From the NCBI GenBank assembly GCA_012800565.1, contig JAAZIZ010000222.1, forward strand, positions 1 through 6,389: a stretch of 6,389 nt of DNA. Direction: 5' to 3'. The notes under the pieces are model-generated. The model saw only the letters and a program-made list of their open reading frames with translations, made no database searches and had not been told where the DNA came from. Positions 1 to 5,977 of the stretch are shown in pieces (the stretch's first letter is position 1; each line of letters begins with the position of its first letter). Source of the stretch: Lentisphaerota bacterium (lineage in GTDB: Bacteria; Verrucomicrobiota; Lentisphaeria; Oligosphaerales; Oligosphaeraceae). The translations under genes were made by a program, and so were the position numbers.

Positions 1-24
1 ACTTAAGCCGCAAAACAGCTAAAA

Positions 25-126
25 GCCCCAACGGGGCGTGATATACCAGCCCAGGGCAAGCGGCCCGCAGGGACGCGCCGCCCCGGGTACGAGTCCCCCC
101 CCAACCACCCGAGCCCTGTTAAGGGC
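25..126. other. GC-rich multi-hairpin intergenic element
   Basis: Three structures follow each other. The first is a perfect 5-bp hairpin, GCCCC 25-29 with GGGGC 33-37. The second is a longer interrupted stem: TACC 44-47 with GGTA 86-89, GGG 54-56 with CCC 82-84, and GCGGC 60-64 with GCCGC 77-81. The third is a perfect hairpin, GCCCT 113-117 with AGGGC 122-126, loop GTTA. On the minus strand the first hairpin is followed directly by TTTT, so it could also act as a weak leftward terminator. The stretch also contains a run of eight C's (94-102 region). From memory, spurious peptides like the one encoded here (containing GRLPWAGISRPVGA) are common in PVC intergenic regions, which would suggest a dispersed repeat; that cannot be confirmed from one copy. 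Confidence 0.4.
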
Positions 127-302
127 GCGACATAAGCCTGAACTACACACGCCTCCTTAAAGATGTTATTCATCACAAGATTTTGCACATTACCAAATTA
201 TCCAAGCAGAAAAACTGCTATTGCCTGGTTGGCTAAGGAGTCGTTAAATAATTGTCGTCCCCATTGCTTAATAAAACCGATACTGGTCTAAGGAGCCGCT
301 CA

Positions 303-360
303 GGGGGAAAAAGCAAAACTTGGCTTTGAACCGCAACCGTCCCGTCCTCTCCGGGACAGT
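303..360. repeat. left copy of a two-part direct repeat flanking the TIGR04073 gene
   Basis: AGGGGGAAAAAGCAAA (302-317) and CCGGGACAGT (351-360) recur in the same order and orientation at 1335-1361. Here the two parts are 33 bases apart; in the right copy they are nearly adjacent. This copy lies just beyond the stop codon of the TIGR04073 gene and includes the possible terminator hairpin. Confidence 0.4.
308..357 (-). terminator. possible weak terminator after the TIGR04073 gene
   Basis: Reading leftward past the stop codon at 383, the transcript meets a perfect 6-bp hairpin (CGGGAC 352-357 with GTCCCG 339-344, 7-nt loop). It then meets a weaker one (GCTTT 323-327 with AAAGC 310-314) that runs into a U-stretch (minus-strand TTTTT, 308-312). 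The strong hairpin is not itself followed by a U-run, and the hairpin next to the U-run is weak, so termination here is only plausible. Confidence 0.3.
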
Positions 361-382
361 GCTGATGATTTCAGAACGGTTA

Positions 383-1246
383 TCAATACTGCTTATGGAA
401 AGCGGGTCTGCGCACTCTCCAGCTGACATTCTGATTAATCGGGAAGATATAATCCGGTTCGATGATCGGCTGCCAGCCAAAGGGGAAAGCTACCAGTTCG
501 ACCACACCGACGACTTCCCGGCAGAAGAACCGCCAGACTCCCAGCCCTAAACCTTTGGACAGCCCCGGCAGGTCGCCTTCTGCAGCCGTGACCCGCAGAA
601 TATTGACTGGAATTTCGAAGATTCCGAAGAGGATGTTGCAGAAGCCGCGTCCGAACTGGTCGGCAGGCAGGCGGGTGGCCACATAGTCGAGGTGCTGGTC
701 ATCGGCGCTGGGGTCCCAGCCGACGAAACCGGCCAGAAAGTCCAGGAATTCAGTAGGACGGATGGCGATATACGCATGCAGGAGGGCGGCATCAAGCTGA
801 GCCCGGATATCCCATTTGTCTCTGGGGAAATGGCGTGGAATGGCGGCAATTTCCTGAGTATTCTCGACCCGCCAGGGACCGAAAGCGGCGGTGGCATACT
901 TGCCCTCGTGGTTTACGAAGATGGGCTCATTTCTTTCGTAGTAATCGACCAGCCAGAAAGGTATTACGAAATGCGGGAAAGTGACTCCGCGTTCGTGGTT
1001 CGCGTAAGCACCGAGCTGAGCGTATTCGGTGATGGCTATTTCCGCGCCGATACCCGGCCCGCCGGCTATACCACCGCGTATTATGTCAAGTAAGTCTGAG
1101 ACTCTGTTCCAGATATACAGCTGTGAATCGACAATAATGGAATTCATGTCGAACATCTCATCATCGGCTTTCAGTTCGGTCAAGCCTATGGCGAAGAAAG
1201 CAAGCACGCTTAGACCGGCGGCACGGAACAGTCTGTTAGGCATCAT
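383..1246 (-). CDS. exported protein with TIGR04073 (exosortase system-associated) domain
   Basis: The protein has 287 residues. Residues 1-27 form a signal peptide: Arg5 and Arg8, a hydrophobic core around 9-22, and a likely cut after Leu-Lys-Ala27. Residues 192-270 match the TIGR04073 pattern: FGRGFCNILFGIFEIP at 198-213, a Gly-rich stretch GLSKGLGLGVWR at 228-239, Arg243, a Val-rich GVVELVAFPFG at 247-257, and IIEPDYIFP at 261-269. The family is named for its co-occurrence with exosortase (PEP-CTERM sorting) systems; its biochemical role is unknown. Residues 37-185 form a second region with conserved-looking GGPGIGAEI (62-70), GVTFPHF (87-93) and EFLDFLAGFVGWD (166-178). This looks like a separate exported domain placed before TIGR04073. 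The start is fixed by GGAG at 1252-1255; a second ATG (1243) immediately follows the first. No exosortase or PEP-CTERM target lies in the window. The family assignment is by recognition of the motif, not by a search. Confidence 0.85.
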   Translation of the reverse strand: MMPNRLFRAAGLSVLAFFAIGLTELKADDEMFDMNSIIVDSQLYIWNRVSDLLDIIRGGIAGGPGIGAEIAITEYAQLGAYANHERGVTFPHFVIPFWLVDYYERNEPIFVNHEGKYATAAFGPWRVENTQEIAAIPRHFPRDKWDIRAQLDAALLHAYIAIRPTEFLDFLAGFVGWDPSADDQHLDYVATRLPADQFGRGFCNILFGIFEIPVNILRVTAAEGDLPGLSKGLGLGVWRFFCREVVGVVELVAFPFGWQPIIEPDYIFPINQNVSWRVRRPAFHKQY

Positions 1247-1251
1247 TTTTT

Positions 1252-1255
1252 CTCC
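1252..1255 (-). promoter_or_regulatory. ribosome binding site of the TIGR04073 gene
   Basis: On the minus strand GGAG is followed by five A's and then ATGATG. Spacing is 5 nt to the first ATG (1246) and 8 nt to the second (1243), so either may be used; the protein differs by one Met. This is the clearest Shine-Dalgarno site in the window. Confidence 0.7.
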
Positions 1256-1318
1256 ATTGAAAGTTATGGTTAAGTTGCCAGCTTGATTGTCATTAGTCCA
1301 TGATAATGGAATTTATGT

Positions 1319-1348
1319 AATATACAAGACAGTTAGGGGGAAAAGCAA
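1319..1348 (-). promoter_or_regulatory. candidate sigma70-type promoter of the TIGR04073 gene
   Basis: On the minus strand TTGCTT (1343-1348) and TATATT (1319-1324) are separated by 18 bases. The -10 matches TATAAT at five of six positions; the -35 keeps only TTG. It would start transcription near 1312, leaving a leader of about 65 nt that contains an inverted repeat (TCCAT 1297-1301, ATGGA 1306-1310). Phased A-tracts lie just upstream at 1361-1405. The assignment is by eye. Confidence 0.35.
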
Positions 1349-1361
1349 ATCCCGGGACAGT
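1335..1361. repeat. right copy of the two-part direct repeat
   Basis: AGGGGGAAAAGCAAA (1335-1349) is followed almost at once by CCGGGACAGT (1352-1361). It matches the left copy except for one A missing from the A-run and the lack of the 33-base insert. It overlaps the candidate -35 of the TIGR04073 promoter, so the shared words may be regulatory rather than relics of duplication. Confidence 0.4.
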
Positions 1362-1405
1362 TTTTCTGTGTTTTTTTTGTATTTTCGCTTGTTTTTATCG
1401 TCTTT
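1361..1405 (-). promoter_or_regulatory. phased A-tracts (likely curved DNA / UP-like element)
   Basis: T-runs on the plus strand (A-tracts for the leftward promoter) lie at 1361-1365, 1371-1378, 1382-1385, 1392-1396 and 1403-1405. Their centres are about 10.25 bp apart on average, close to one helical turn, which is the arrangement known to bend DNA. The block starts about 13 bp upstream of the candidate -35 at 1343-1348. A role as an UP-like or bending element is inferred. Confidence 0.35.
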
Positions 1406-1426
1406 AAGGAAAAATCAGTCTGTCTC

Positions 1427-4400
1427 CTACCGGAAAATCCAGACTGCCTCGGGGGGTGAAATGACTGCAACGGGGATTTTTTGCATCACGTGGTCAGGCC
1501 CGGTTCGGTAGAAATTGGTAATGGTCTGTGGCCAGGTACTGCCGCGCAATTGCCAGCCGGGGAGCGGGGTTGCATCGTCATCGCGATGCCAGCCGCTGAA
1601 GCTCAGTTCGGATGCTTGTTCCTGCCAGGCCCAGAATGCGACCCCCTGGCGTGGCCAGGTCTCGGTCTGGAACTTATTGCCGTCCCAGGTAAAAAGTATG
1701 TCTGTTGGCCAAAGGACGCTTCGCTTTGGGGTCAGCGGCAGGGCGAGAAGGTTCCAGCCGGCTTGCAGAGTGAGTTGTTCGAAATCGCGTTCCGGCAGGG
1801 GCAACCAGTGCTGTGGCGGCACTGTACTGCTGTCATTCAGCCAGTGCAGTGTGCCGTTCAGGATGGCTTCGGCGCTGATATCTTCAGGCGGGGTAGCAGA
1901 GACACTGAGGCTGCGGTCCCCCCAATCGCCGTCTTCCGGCAGGAACAGGAAAGAGAATTCGCTGGCACTTTCCCGCCGGACGGACCGTGCCGGCAGAGCG
2001 GCCGTGAGGTCAATGTCCGCCTGCCAGCCACCCGGCAGAGTCAGGGTCAGAATCAACGCTTCCGGGGGACCGGCAGTGAATTCTGCGCATTGCAATTTCA
2101 GGGACTGGGCAAAGCCAGGCAGATACTGTTCACTGGTGGACAGGAATTCCGCACTGTAGTCGGGGTCAGAGCGGGTCCCCGACTCAGGCAATCCTTGCGG
2201 ATATAATTCGATGACCCGCTGCATCCAGGCCAGGAAGGCCGGCTGATTCTCCTGCCAGATGGTATCCATAGTTGCATAGGCTGGCTCTTTGTTGCTTGCC
2301 GGTCCGACCAGTTCCACGGTCAGTGGCAAGGTACCGAGATAGCGGTACTGCCAGTCGGCGAGTTCACCGATGACCTTGAACCAGGAAGCCGCATTACGCA
2401 CCGTGCTGATGCGAGGATTGGCATCTGCATAGGCCTGCCCCAGGTCGAGGAATTCTGTCTCGTGCGGTGCCCGGGCCAGATGGGGGTAATAGGTCGAACC
2501 GATGTAATTGCCATACGGGAAGCAGACCAGCTCTGCGCCGGTATGCAGATGCAATGCGGCGGTGATATTACGGGCTGCCAGCCAGCGCATAATCACGATT
2601 TGTTCCTGCTGCAATCCGGCCAGGCGCAGACTGTCAGCATTCCGGAAAGTGCCCAAGGGATCGCCCGCCTGTCCCAGGAGCACCCCGTCGGGGAAATTGC
2701 GGTTCAGGTCGGCGCCCTTGCTGTTATAGCGTGAGCCACTGACCATTCCATCGGGGTTCAGCAGGGGCAGAATCCAGAGCGCACAGTTCTGCAGCAACGC
2801 CCGTACTGCGGTGGCCTCATCGCTGCTGGCGTGCCGCATTTCCACCAAGTACTCCAGCAGCCGCAGGGGCATATCGACCGAGGGGCGCTCATCGCCGTGG
2901 ATGCCGCCGACGATCAGCAGCTCCGGGACGGCGCTGCCGGGCGGTGCAAGGCTCAAGCGGGCGGCCAGGATTTCACGTCCCTGGGTACTTTTGCCGACAA
3001 ACGAAGGCTGCAGAAAGTCACGGTTGTCGCGGGCCAACTCCAAGAGTGCAGCGTTGGTCTCTGCGAAAGTCGGGTAGCTGGTTCTTGGTTGCAGCACCCC
3101 TCTGGTCTCCGGGGTTATGCTCAGCGGCTCGCAGCTGAGTATTTCGAAGCCCTGGGCCAGCAAATCCTGGATTCCTGCATCGTCGGTGTAAACGATTGCG
3201 ACATCGCCTTCCCGGGAAACGATGTCAACGCCGGTATCGGCCAGGCGGTCGAGTTCGCTCCGTTGCGGGCAGTTAATGCGGACACTGCTGGTTGCGGCGG
3301 GGTAAGTCTTGGCGATGTCGGTCGCGGCACCGGCGGGTGGTACTGTGCGAGTGCCTTGCCAGCCGGAGGCAGTCCACTGCGCCAAGGCGCTCTGCAGTTC
3401 AAATTCGCTGCGGGTAGAGGTTGGGGCCAGCCAGTTACTCAGCCAGGCGAGCAGTTCCTGGTGATTGATCTTGCCGTCTTGATCCTGATCCAGCTCAATG
3501 GTGCCAGCGACGATGATTTCCTGCACGGGAGCGCTGGGGTCACTGATGCGCAGAATGCTGTCAACCAGAGGCCTGGAGGTATCCAGGACGATCTGGCCAT
3601 CGCTGCCGGTACGGCCGGAGACAAAGGTCACGTCAGGTATTTCCAGACAGACGGCAGTATATGGTGCCGGGATATCATTATCCCAGGTGGTAGTCACCAG
3701 CAATCCATCGGCAGTCCATGCATAATCGACTGTGAGTTCCCGAAAAGCTCCGATGCGGGGCACTTGGCTGCAGTCGCCGAACAGATGCATAAGGTGCATA
3801 AAGTATTCGGCTGAGCCCTGCTCGTCGTCGGTAGTTCCGAGGCAGTAATCGATGCCGCGGCTGATGCTGTTCCAGGCGTAAGAGCCATTATCCAGCGGGC
3901 GCTGGGCAGTATCTGCTGCCAGGATGGAGTCGGTGAAAGCCCAGATGGACACGATGGGAGCCCGCCAATAACTCTCGCCGCTGCAGGCAATGACGGCGGT
4001 GGCGCCACCCGCGGAGTGATTCAGCAAAGCTTCACTGAGGCAGTCGTATTGGGTATAGGCGAAATTCCCGGTATGGCAGACCGGCGCCATAACGAAAGGC
4101 AGTTTGCCTGCGTTGGTCAAAGCCTGAGCATGGGTACTGGAAAATCCGCTGGTGCTGTAGTAATTGATTTGGCCGTGTCCGAGGTAATACAGCAGTGACA
4201 CGCCGGCATTGAGGCCATCGCTGACACCGCTGGCGGTAGGTGTAGGTACATGATTAGCATAGAGTTTATAGCTGTCAGGCAGGAATGCCCCGGCAGTGGT
4301 CAGAGTGTTGAATTCGTGATCGATGTAGGCATAATCCTTGCTGACCTTGCCAAAGGGTTCGACCCTGTTGTTCCAGTCGAAAGGCGTAGCAGAGTTGCCA

Positions 4401-5728
4401 TCTGCGGAAGCCAGAAACAGCCCGTGCTGCTGCCAGACGCCGGCTGCGGTCTCTCGCCCGTCCTCATATTCCTGCAGTTTGGCCAGTACTCCGGCAAGGG
4501 TTCCGGTATTGCGGACACTGATGCGGGAAAGCAGGATATCGGCCTTGAAATCACTTCCGGCCAGACAGGCGTAGGGCGCATCAGAGGTCACATCGCGGGA
4601 GGCATTCGGTCCTGGCGGGACATTATTTGGGCCGCTAGTGACCCGGCTGGGCGGCACCAGGTCCCAGTCACCGATAATGACTGCGTGAGTCAGACTGTTG
4701 CTGTTGTAAGCGTTGGCGAGGTAAGAAGCGATATTACTGCTGCCGCTGCCGGTGTCAGTGGGATAGCGGGCGAGACTGACCTGGAAGCCGAGACGGCGTT
4801 TCCAGAGAACATAAGCGTTGAGGGCGTCGCCCCAGCCGTCCGGGAAGATAAAAAGCAACTGTCCGACGCTGGGATTACTGCCGCGGGTCAGGCCGTTGCT
4901 GTTCAGGAACAGCTGGCTCTGCAGGGAGGCGAAAGAGCCGTTATCATCAAGCCGGGGCAAGGTCCGGCTTTCGCTGCCGTCTTCGTCCAGGAAAGTCAGA
5001 GTGGCTTCGAAACTACGGCAGACCAGGAGTTTGCCTTCCTGGGGGAGATACTGCAGCGGGGAAACCTGCAGGGACTGCCCGAATACTTGCCGCAGCTGGT
5101 AAGTGCCGGCCAAGCTGGCCAGCAGCGGCGGATAGGGCGTACTGGCGTTGTAGATGGCCGGGTCTGGCAGAGCAGTCGTACTGCGTTCAGTCCAGAGTTG
5201 TTCGCCGGGTGACGGCAGGGGTGGGAGGCAGGGTATCTCCTGCTGCTGACTGGCAGTGATTTCCAGTATGGCCCGGGCATTCGGAAGCAATGCGAAGTCA
5301 GTGCGGAAGATTGGCAGTTCCGGGTGTCCGCAGCGCTGCAGCATCTGCGCCTGCGGCAGGATGATCCGGCTGTAGGTGCCGTCCGGGCGGGTGATTTCCT
5401 GCAGAGAGAATTCGCCAAGTTCAAAGCGGAAGCGCACTTGCCCCGGCGATTGTGCCAGCAGAGTGAAAGTCGCGCCGGTAGGTCGCGGGGATGCTGCCGC
5501 AGGACTCGTTCCGGCATTGCCGGAAGAAAACTGCGCATTGTTACTGGCCGGGGAATCGGGACGCTGAGGGGTGGTCTGCCTGGCCGCCGAAAAATTATGG
5601 TCTGCGTGGTCCGGCTGCAGGCGGAACGGGACTTTCTCATGCGCCAGTTCGAGAGCCAGAAACAGCAACAGTACCAAGAGCAGGCGGAACTGAAGCCGGG
5701 GTGCTGGTTTTGGCGTCGTGGTAGTCAT
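1427..5728 (-). CDS. gingipain-type C25 cysteine peptidase fused to M14 zinc carboxypeptidase
   Basis: The protein has 1433 residues from the ATG at 5728. That start puts Arg12 and Arg15 just before the hydrophobic segment (16-29); earlier ATGs at 5800 and 5872 would leave long non-signal leaders, and 5872 lies inside a terminator. No good signal-peptidase site follows, so an uncleaved anchor is possible. A Ser/Pro/Ala-rich linker spans about 42-87. Residues 92-252 resemble the C25 propeptide. Residues 288-657 are the C25 domain, with YVLWKRRLGF at 306-315, His518 in YLGHG and Cys551 in APVCHTGNF. The His-Cys gap of 33 equals that of RgpB (His211/Cys244). An Ig-like stretch (660-742) and one EF-hand/dockerin-like loop (Asp747, Asp749, Asp751, Glu758) follow. 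Residues 815-867 resemble an M14 prodomain. The M14 domain (882-1177) keeps zinc ligands His944, Glu947 and His1062, substrate-binding Asn1009-Arg1010, Tyr1128 and catalytic Glu1139, and looks closest to M14B. The C-terminus has a beta-rich stretch and a GWNL module (1317-1427), without a recognisable T9SS or PEP-CTERM sorting signal. It likely degrades proteins at the cell surface; substrate is unknown. Confidence 0.9.
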   Translation of the reverse strand: MTTTTPKPAPRLQFRLLLVLLLFLALELAHEKVPFRLQPDHADHNFSAARQTTPQRPDSPASNNAQFSSGNAGTSPAAASPRPTGATFTLLAQSPGQVRFRFELGEFSLQEITRPDGTYSRIILPQAQMLQRCGHPELPIFRTDFALLPNARAILEITASQQQEIPCLPPLPSPGEQLWTERSTTALPDPAIYNASTPYPPLLASLAGTYQLRQVFGQSLQVSPLQYLPQEGKLLVCRSFEATLTFLDEDGSESRTLPRLDDNGSFASLQSQLFLNSNGLTRGSNPSVGQLLFIFPDGWGDALNAYVLWKRRLGFQVSLARYPTDTGSGSSNIASYLANAYNSNSLTHAVIIGDWDLVPPSRVTSGPNNVPPGPNASRDVTSDAPYACLAGSDFKADILLSRISVRNTGTLAGVLAKLQEYEDGRETAAGVWQQHGLFLASADGNSATPFDWNNRVEPFGKVSKDYAYIDHEFNTLTTAGAFLPDSYKLYANHVPTPTASGVSDGLNAGVSLLYYLGHGQINYYSTSGFSSTHAQALTNAGKLPFVMAPVCHTGNFAYTQYDCLSEALLNHSAGGATAVIACSGESYWRAPIVSIWAFTDSILAADTAQRPLDNGSYAWNSISRGIDYCLGTTDDEQGSAEYFMHLMHLFGDCSQVPRIGAFRELTVDYAWTADGLLVTTTWDNDIPAPYTAVCLEIPDVTFVSGRTGSDGQIVLDTSRPLVDSILRISDPSAPVQEIIVAGTIELDQDQDGKINHQELLAWLSNWLAPTSTRSEFELQSALAQWTASGWQGTRTVPPAGAATDIAKTYPAATSSVRINCPQRSELDRLADTGVDIVSREGDVAIVYTDDAGIQDLLAQGFEILSCEPLSITPETRGVLQPRTSYPTFAETNAALLELARDNRDFLQPSFVGKSTQGREILAARLSLAPPGSAVPELLIVGGIHGDERPSVDMPLRLLEYLVEMRHASSDEATAVRALLQNCALWILPLLNPDGMVSGSRYNSKGADLNRNFPDGVLLGQAGDPLGTFRNADSLRLAGLQQEQIVIMRWLAARNITAALHLHTGAELVCFPYGNYIGSTYYPHLARAPHETEFLDLGQAYADANPRISTVRNAASWFKVIGELADWQYRYLGTLPLTVELVGPASNKEPAYATMDTIWQENQPAFLAWMQRVIELYPQGLPESGTRSDPDYSAEFLSTSEQYLPGFAQSLKLQCAEFTAGPPEALILTLTLPGGWQADIDLTAALPARSVRRESASEFSFLFLPEDGDWGDRSLSVSATPPEDISAEAILNGTLHWLNDSSTVPPQHWLPLPERDFEQLTLQAGWNLLALPLTPKRSVLWPTDILFTWDGNKFQTETWPRQGVAFWAWQEQASELSFSGWHRDDDATPLPGWQLRGSTWPQTITNFYRTGPDHVMQKIPVAVISPPEAVWIFR

Positions 5729-5836
5729 GTTGCTGACCCTGTCAGAATGGAGGAACTGTTGAGGTTGCAACGGAACTGCGGTATTGCGTAATCTCGGCAT
5801 CTTAGCCAGAAGCAGAGACCTGCAATTAAAGGATAT

Positions 5837-5865
5837 AATATAATACAAAAAACGGAAAGCAACAA
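5837..5865 (-). promoter_or_regulatory. candidate promoter of the C25-M14 protease gene
   Basis: On the minus strand TTGTTG (5860-5865) and TATATT (5837-5842) are 17 bases apart. The -10 matches five of six consensus bases, the -35 only TTG. Transcription would begin near 5830, giving a leader of about 100 nt before the ATG at 5728. The -35 lies inside the stem of the preceding terminator. The same TATATT hexamer is used in the candidate promoter of the TIGR04073 gene. Only a weak AGGG at about -10 to -13 precedes the chosen start codon. Confidence 0.35.
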
Positions 5866-5894
5866 GGGGCAAAAAATGCCGCTGTTGCTTTCCG
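5847..5894 (-). terminator. strong intrinsic terminator (second of two) after the DUF481 gene
   Basis: A perfect 12-bp inverted repeat, CGGAAAGCAACA (5853-5864) and TGTTGCTTTCCG (5883-5894), encloses 18 bases that contain a further GGCA/TGCC pairing. On the minus strand the stem is followed at once by TTTTTT (5847-5852). This is the textbook form of a rho-independent terminator for leftward transcription. On the plus strand no long T-run follows, so it acts in one direction only. Confidence 0.8.
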
Positions 5895-5895
5895 C

Positions 5896-5932
5896 AAAAA
5901 TGATTCGCCCCTCCTGTTAGAGGAGCGGGGCG
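5896..5932 (-). terminator. intrinsic terminator (first of two) after the DUF481 gene
   Basis: CGCCCCTCCT (5906-5915) pairs with AGGA..GGGGCG (5921-5932) over 10 bp with a two-base bulge and a GTTAG loop. Five nt further along on the minus strand there is a TTTTT run (5896-5900). It lies 45 bases past the DUF481 stop codon and directly precedes the second terminator. Confidence 0.6.
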
Positions 5933-5937
5933 TTACG

Positions 5938-5975
5938 CGCCGTCATAAACCCCTTGTTCGGAGGAGTTAACGGCG
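5938..5975 (-). other. imperfect hairpin just after the DUF481 stop codon
   Basis: CGCCGT (5938-5943) pairs with ACGGCG (5970-5975), and inside it AAC 5948-5950 with GTT 5966-5968 and CCT 5952-5954 with AGG 5962-5964. No U-run follows, so it is not a terminator on its own; it may protect the 3' end of the mRNA. Confidence 0.3.
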
Positions 5976-5977
5976 GT

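Larger units (their letters stand above)
1..382. other. intergenic region without a credible gene
   Basis: No coding region in these 382 bases looks real. The only ORF of note, on the minus strand from a GTG at 188, encodes Gly/Pro/Arg-rich sequence and is explained by the GC-rich hairpin cluster at 25-126. From 127 onward the region is AT-richer. It contains a small perfect hairpin (AGCAG 205-209, CTGCT 215-219, five-A loop), an 8-base direct repeat CTAAGGAG (233-240 and 288-295), and the possible terminator structures downstream of the TIGR04073 gene. No promoter or tRNA was identified with confidence. Confidence 0.6.

Noticed and set aside
83..101. T-arm-like sequence GGTACGAGTCC, suggesting a tRNA
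   Set aside because: The T-stem would have only three pairs, and no acceptor, D or anticodon stems can be drawn from the flanks.
3..188. Minus-strand frame of 61 codons, starting with GTG
   Set aside because: It covers the GC-rich hairpin cluster, has low-complexity composition and no ribosome binding site at its start. The AAGGAGG on the minus strand at 152-158 falls inside it and has no start codon at a usable distance.
233..295. Direct repeat CTAAGGAG
   Set aside because: Eight bases repeated twice at 55-base spacing, with no further similarity beyond the flanks; too short to interpret.
1357..1378. Plus-strand hairpin ACAG-TTTTT-CTGT followed by eight T's
   Set aside because: The stem has four pairs and no plus-strand gene precedes it. 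The T-runs are better explained as phased A-tracts of the leftward promoter.
2831..3814. Long plus-strand open frame (327 codons), and a similar one at 4250-5212
   Set aside because: Both lie antisense to the C25-M14 gene, whose frame has recognisable domains and catalytic motifs throughout. The antisense products show no family motif; high GC keeps stop codons rare in these frames.
5729..5872. Upstream start codons of the protease at 5872 and 5800
   Set aside because: The ATG at 5872 lies within the terminator loop and upstream of the candidate promoter. The one at 5800 has no ribosome binding site and would put 38 residues before the hydrophobic segment. The ATG at 5728 gives a normal signal-anchor layout.
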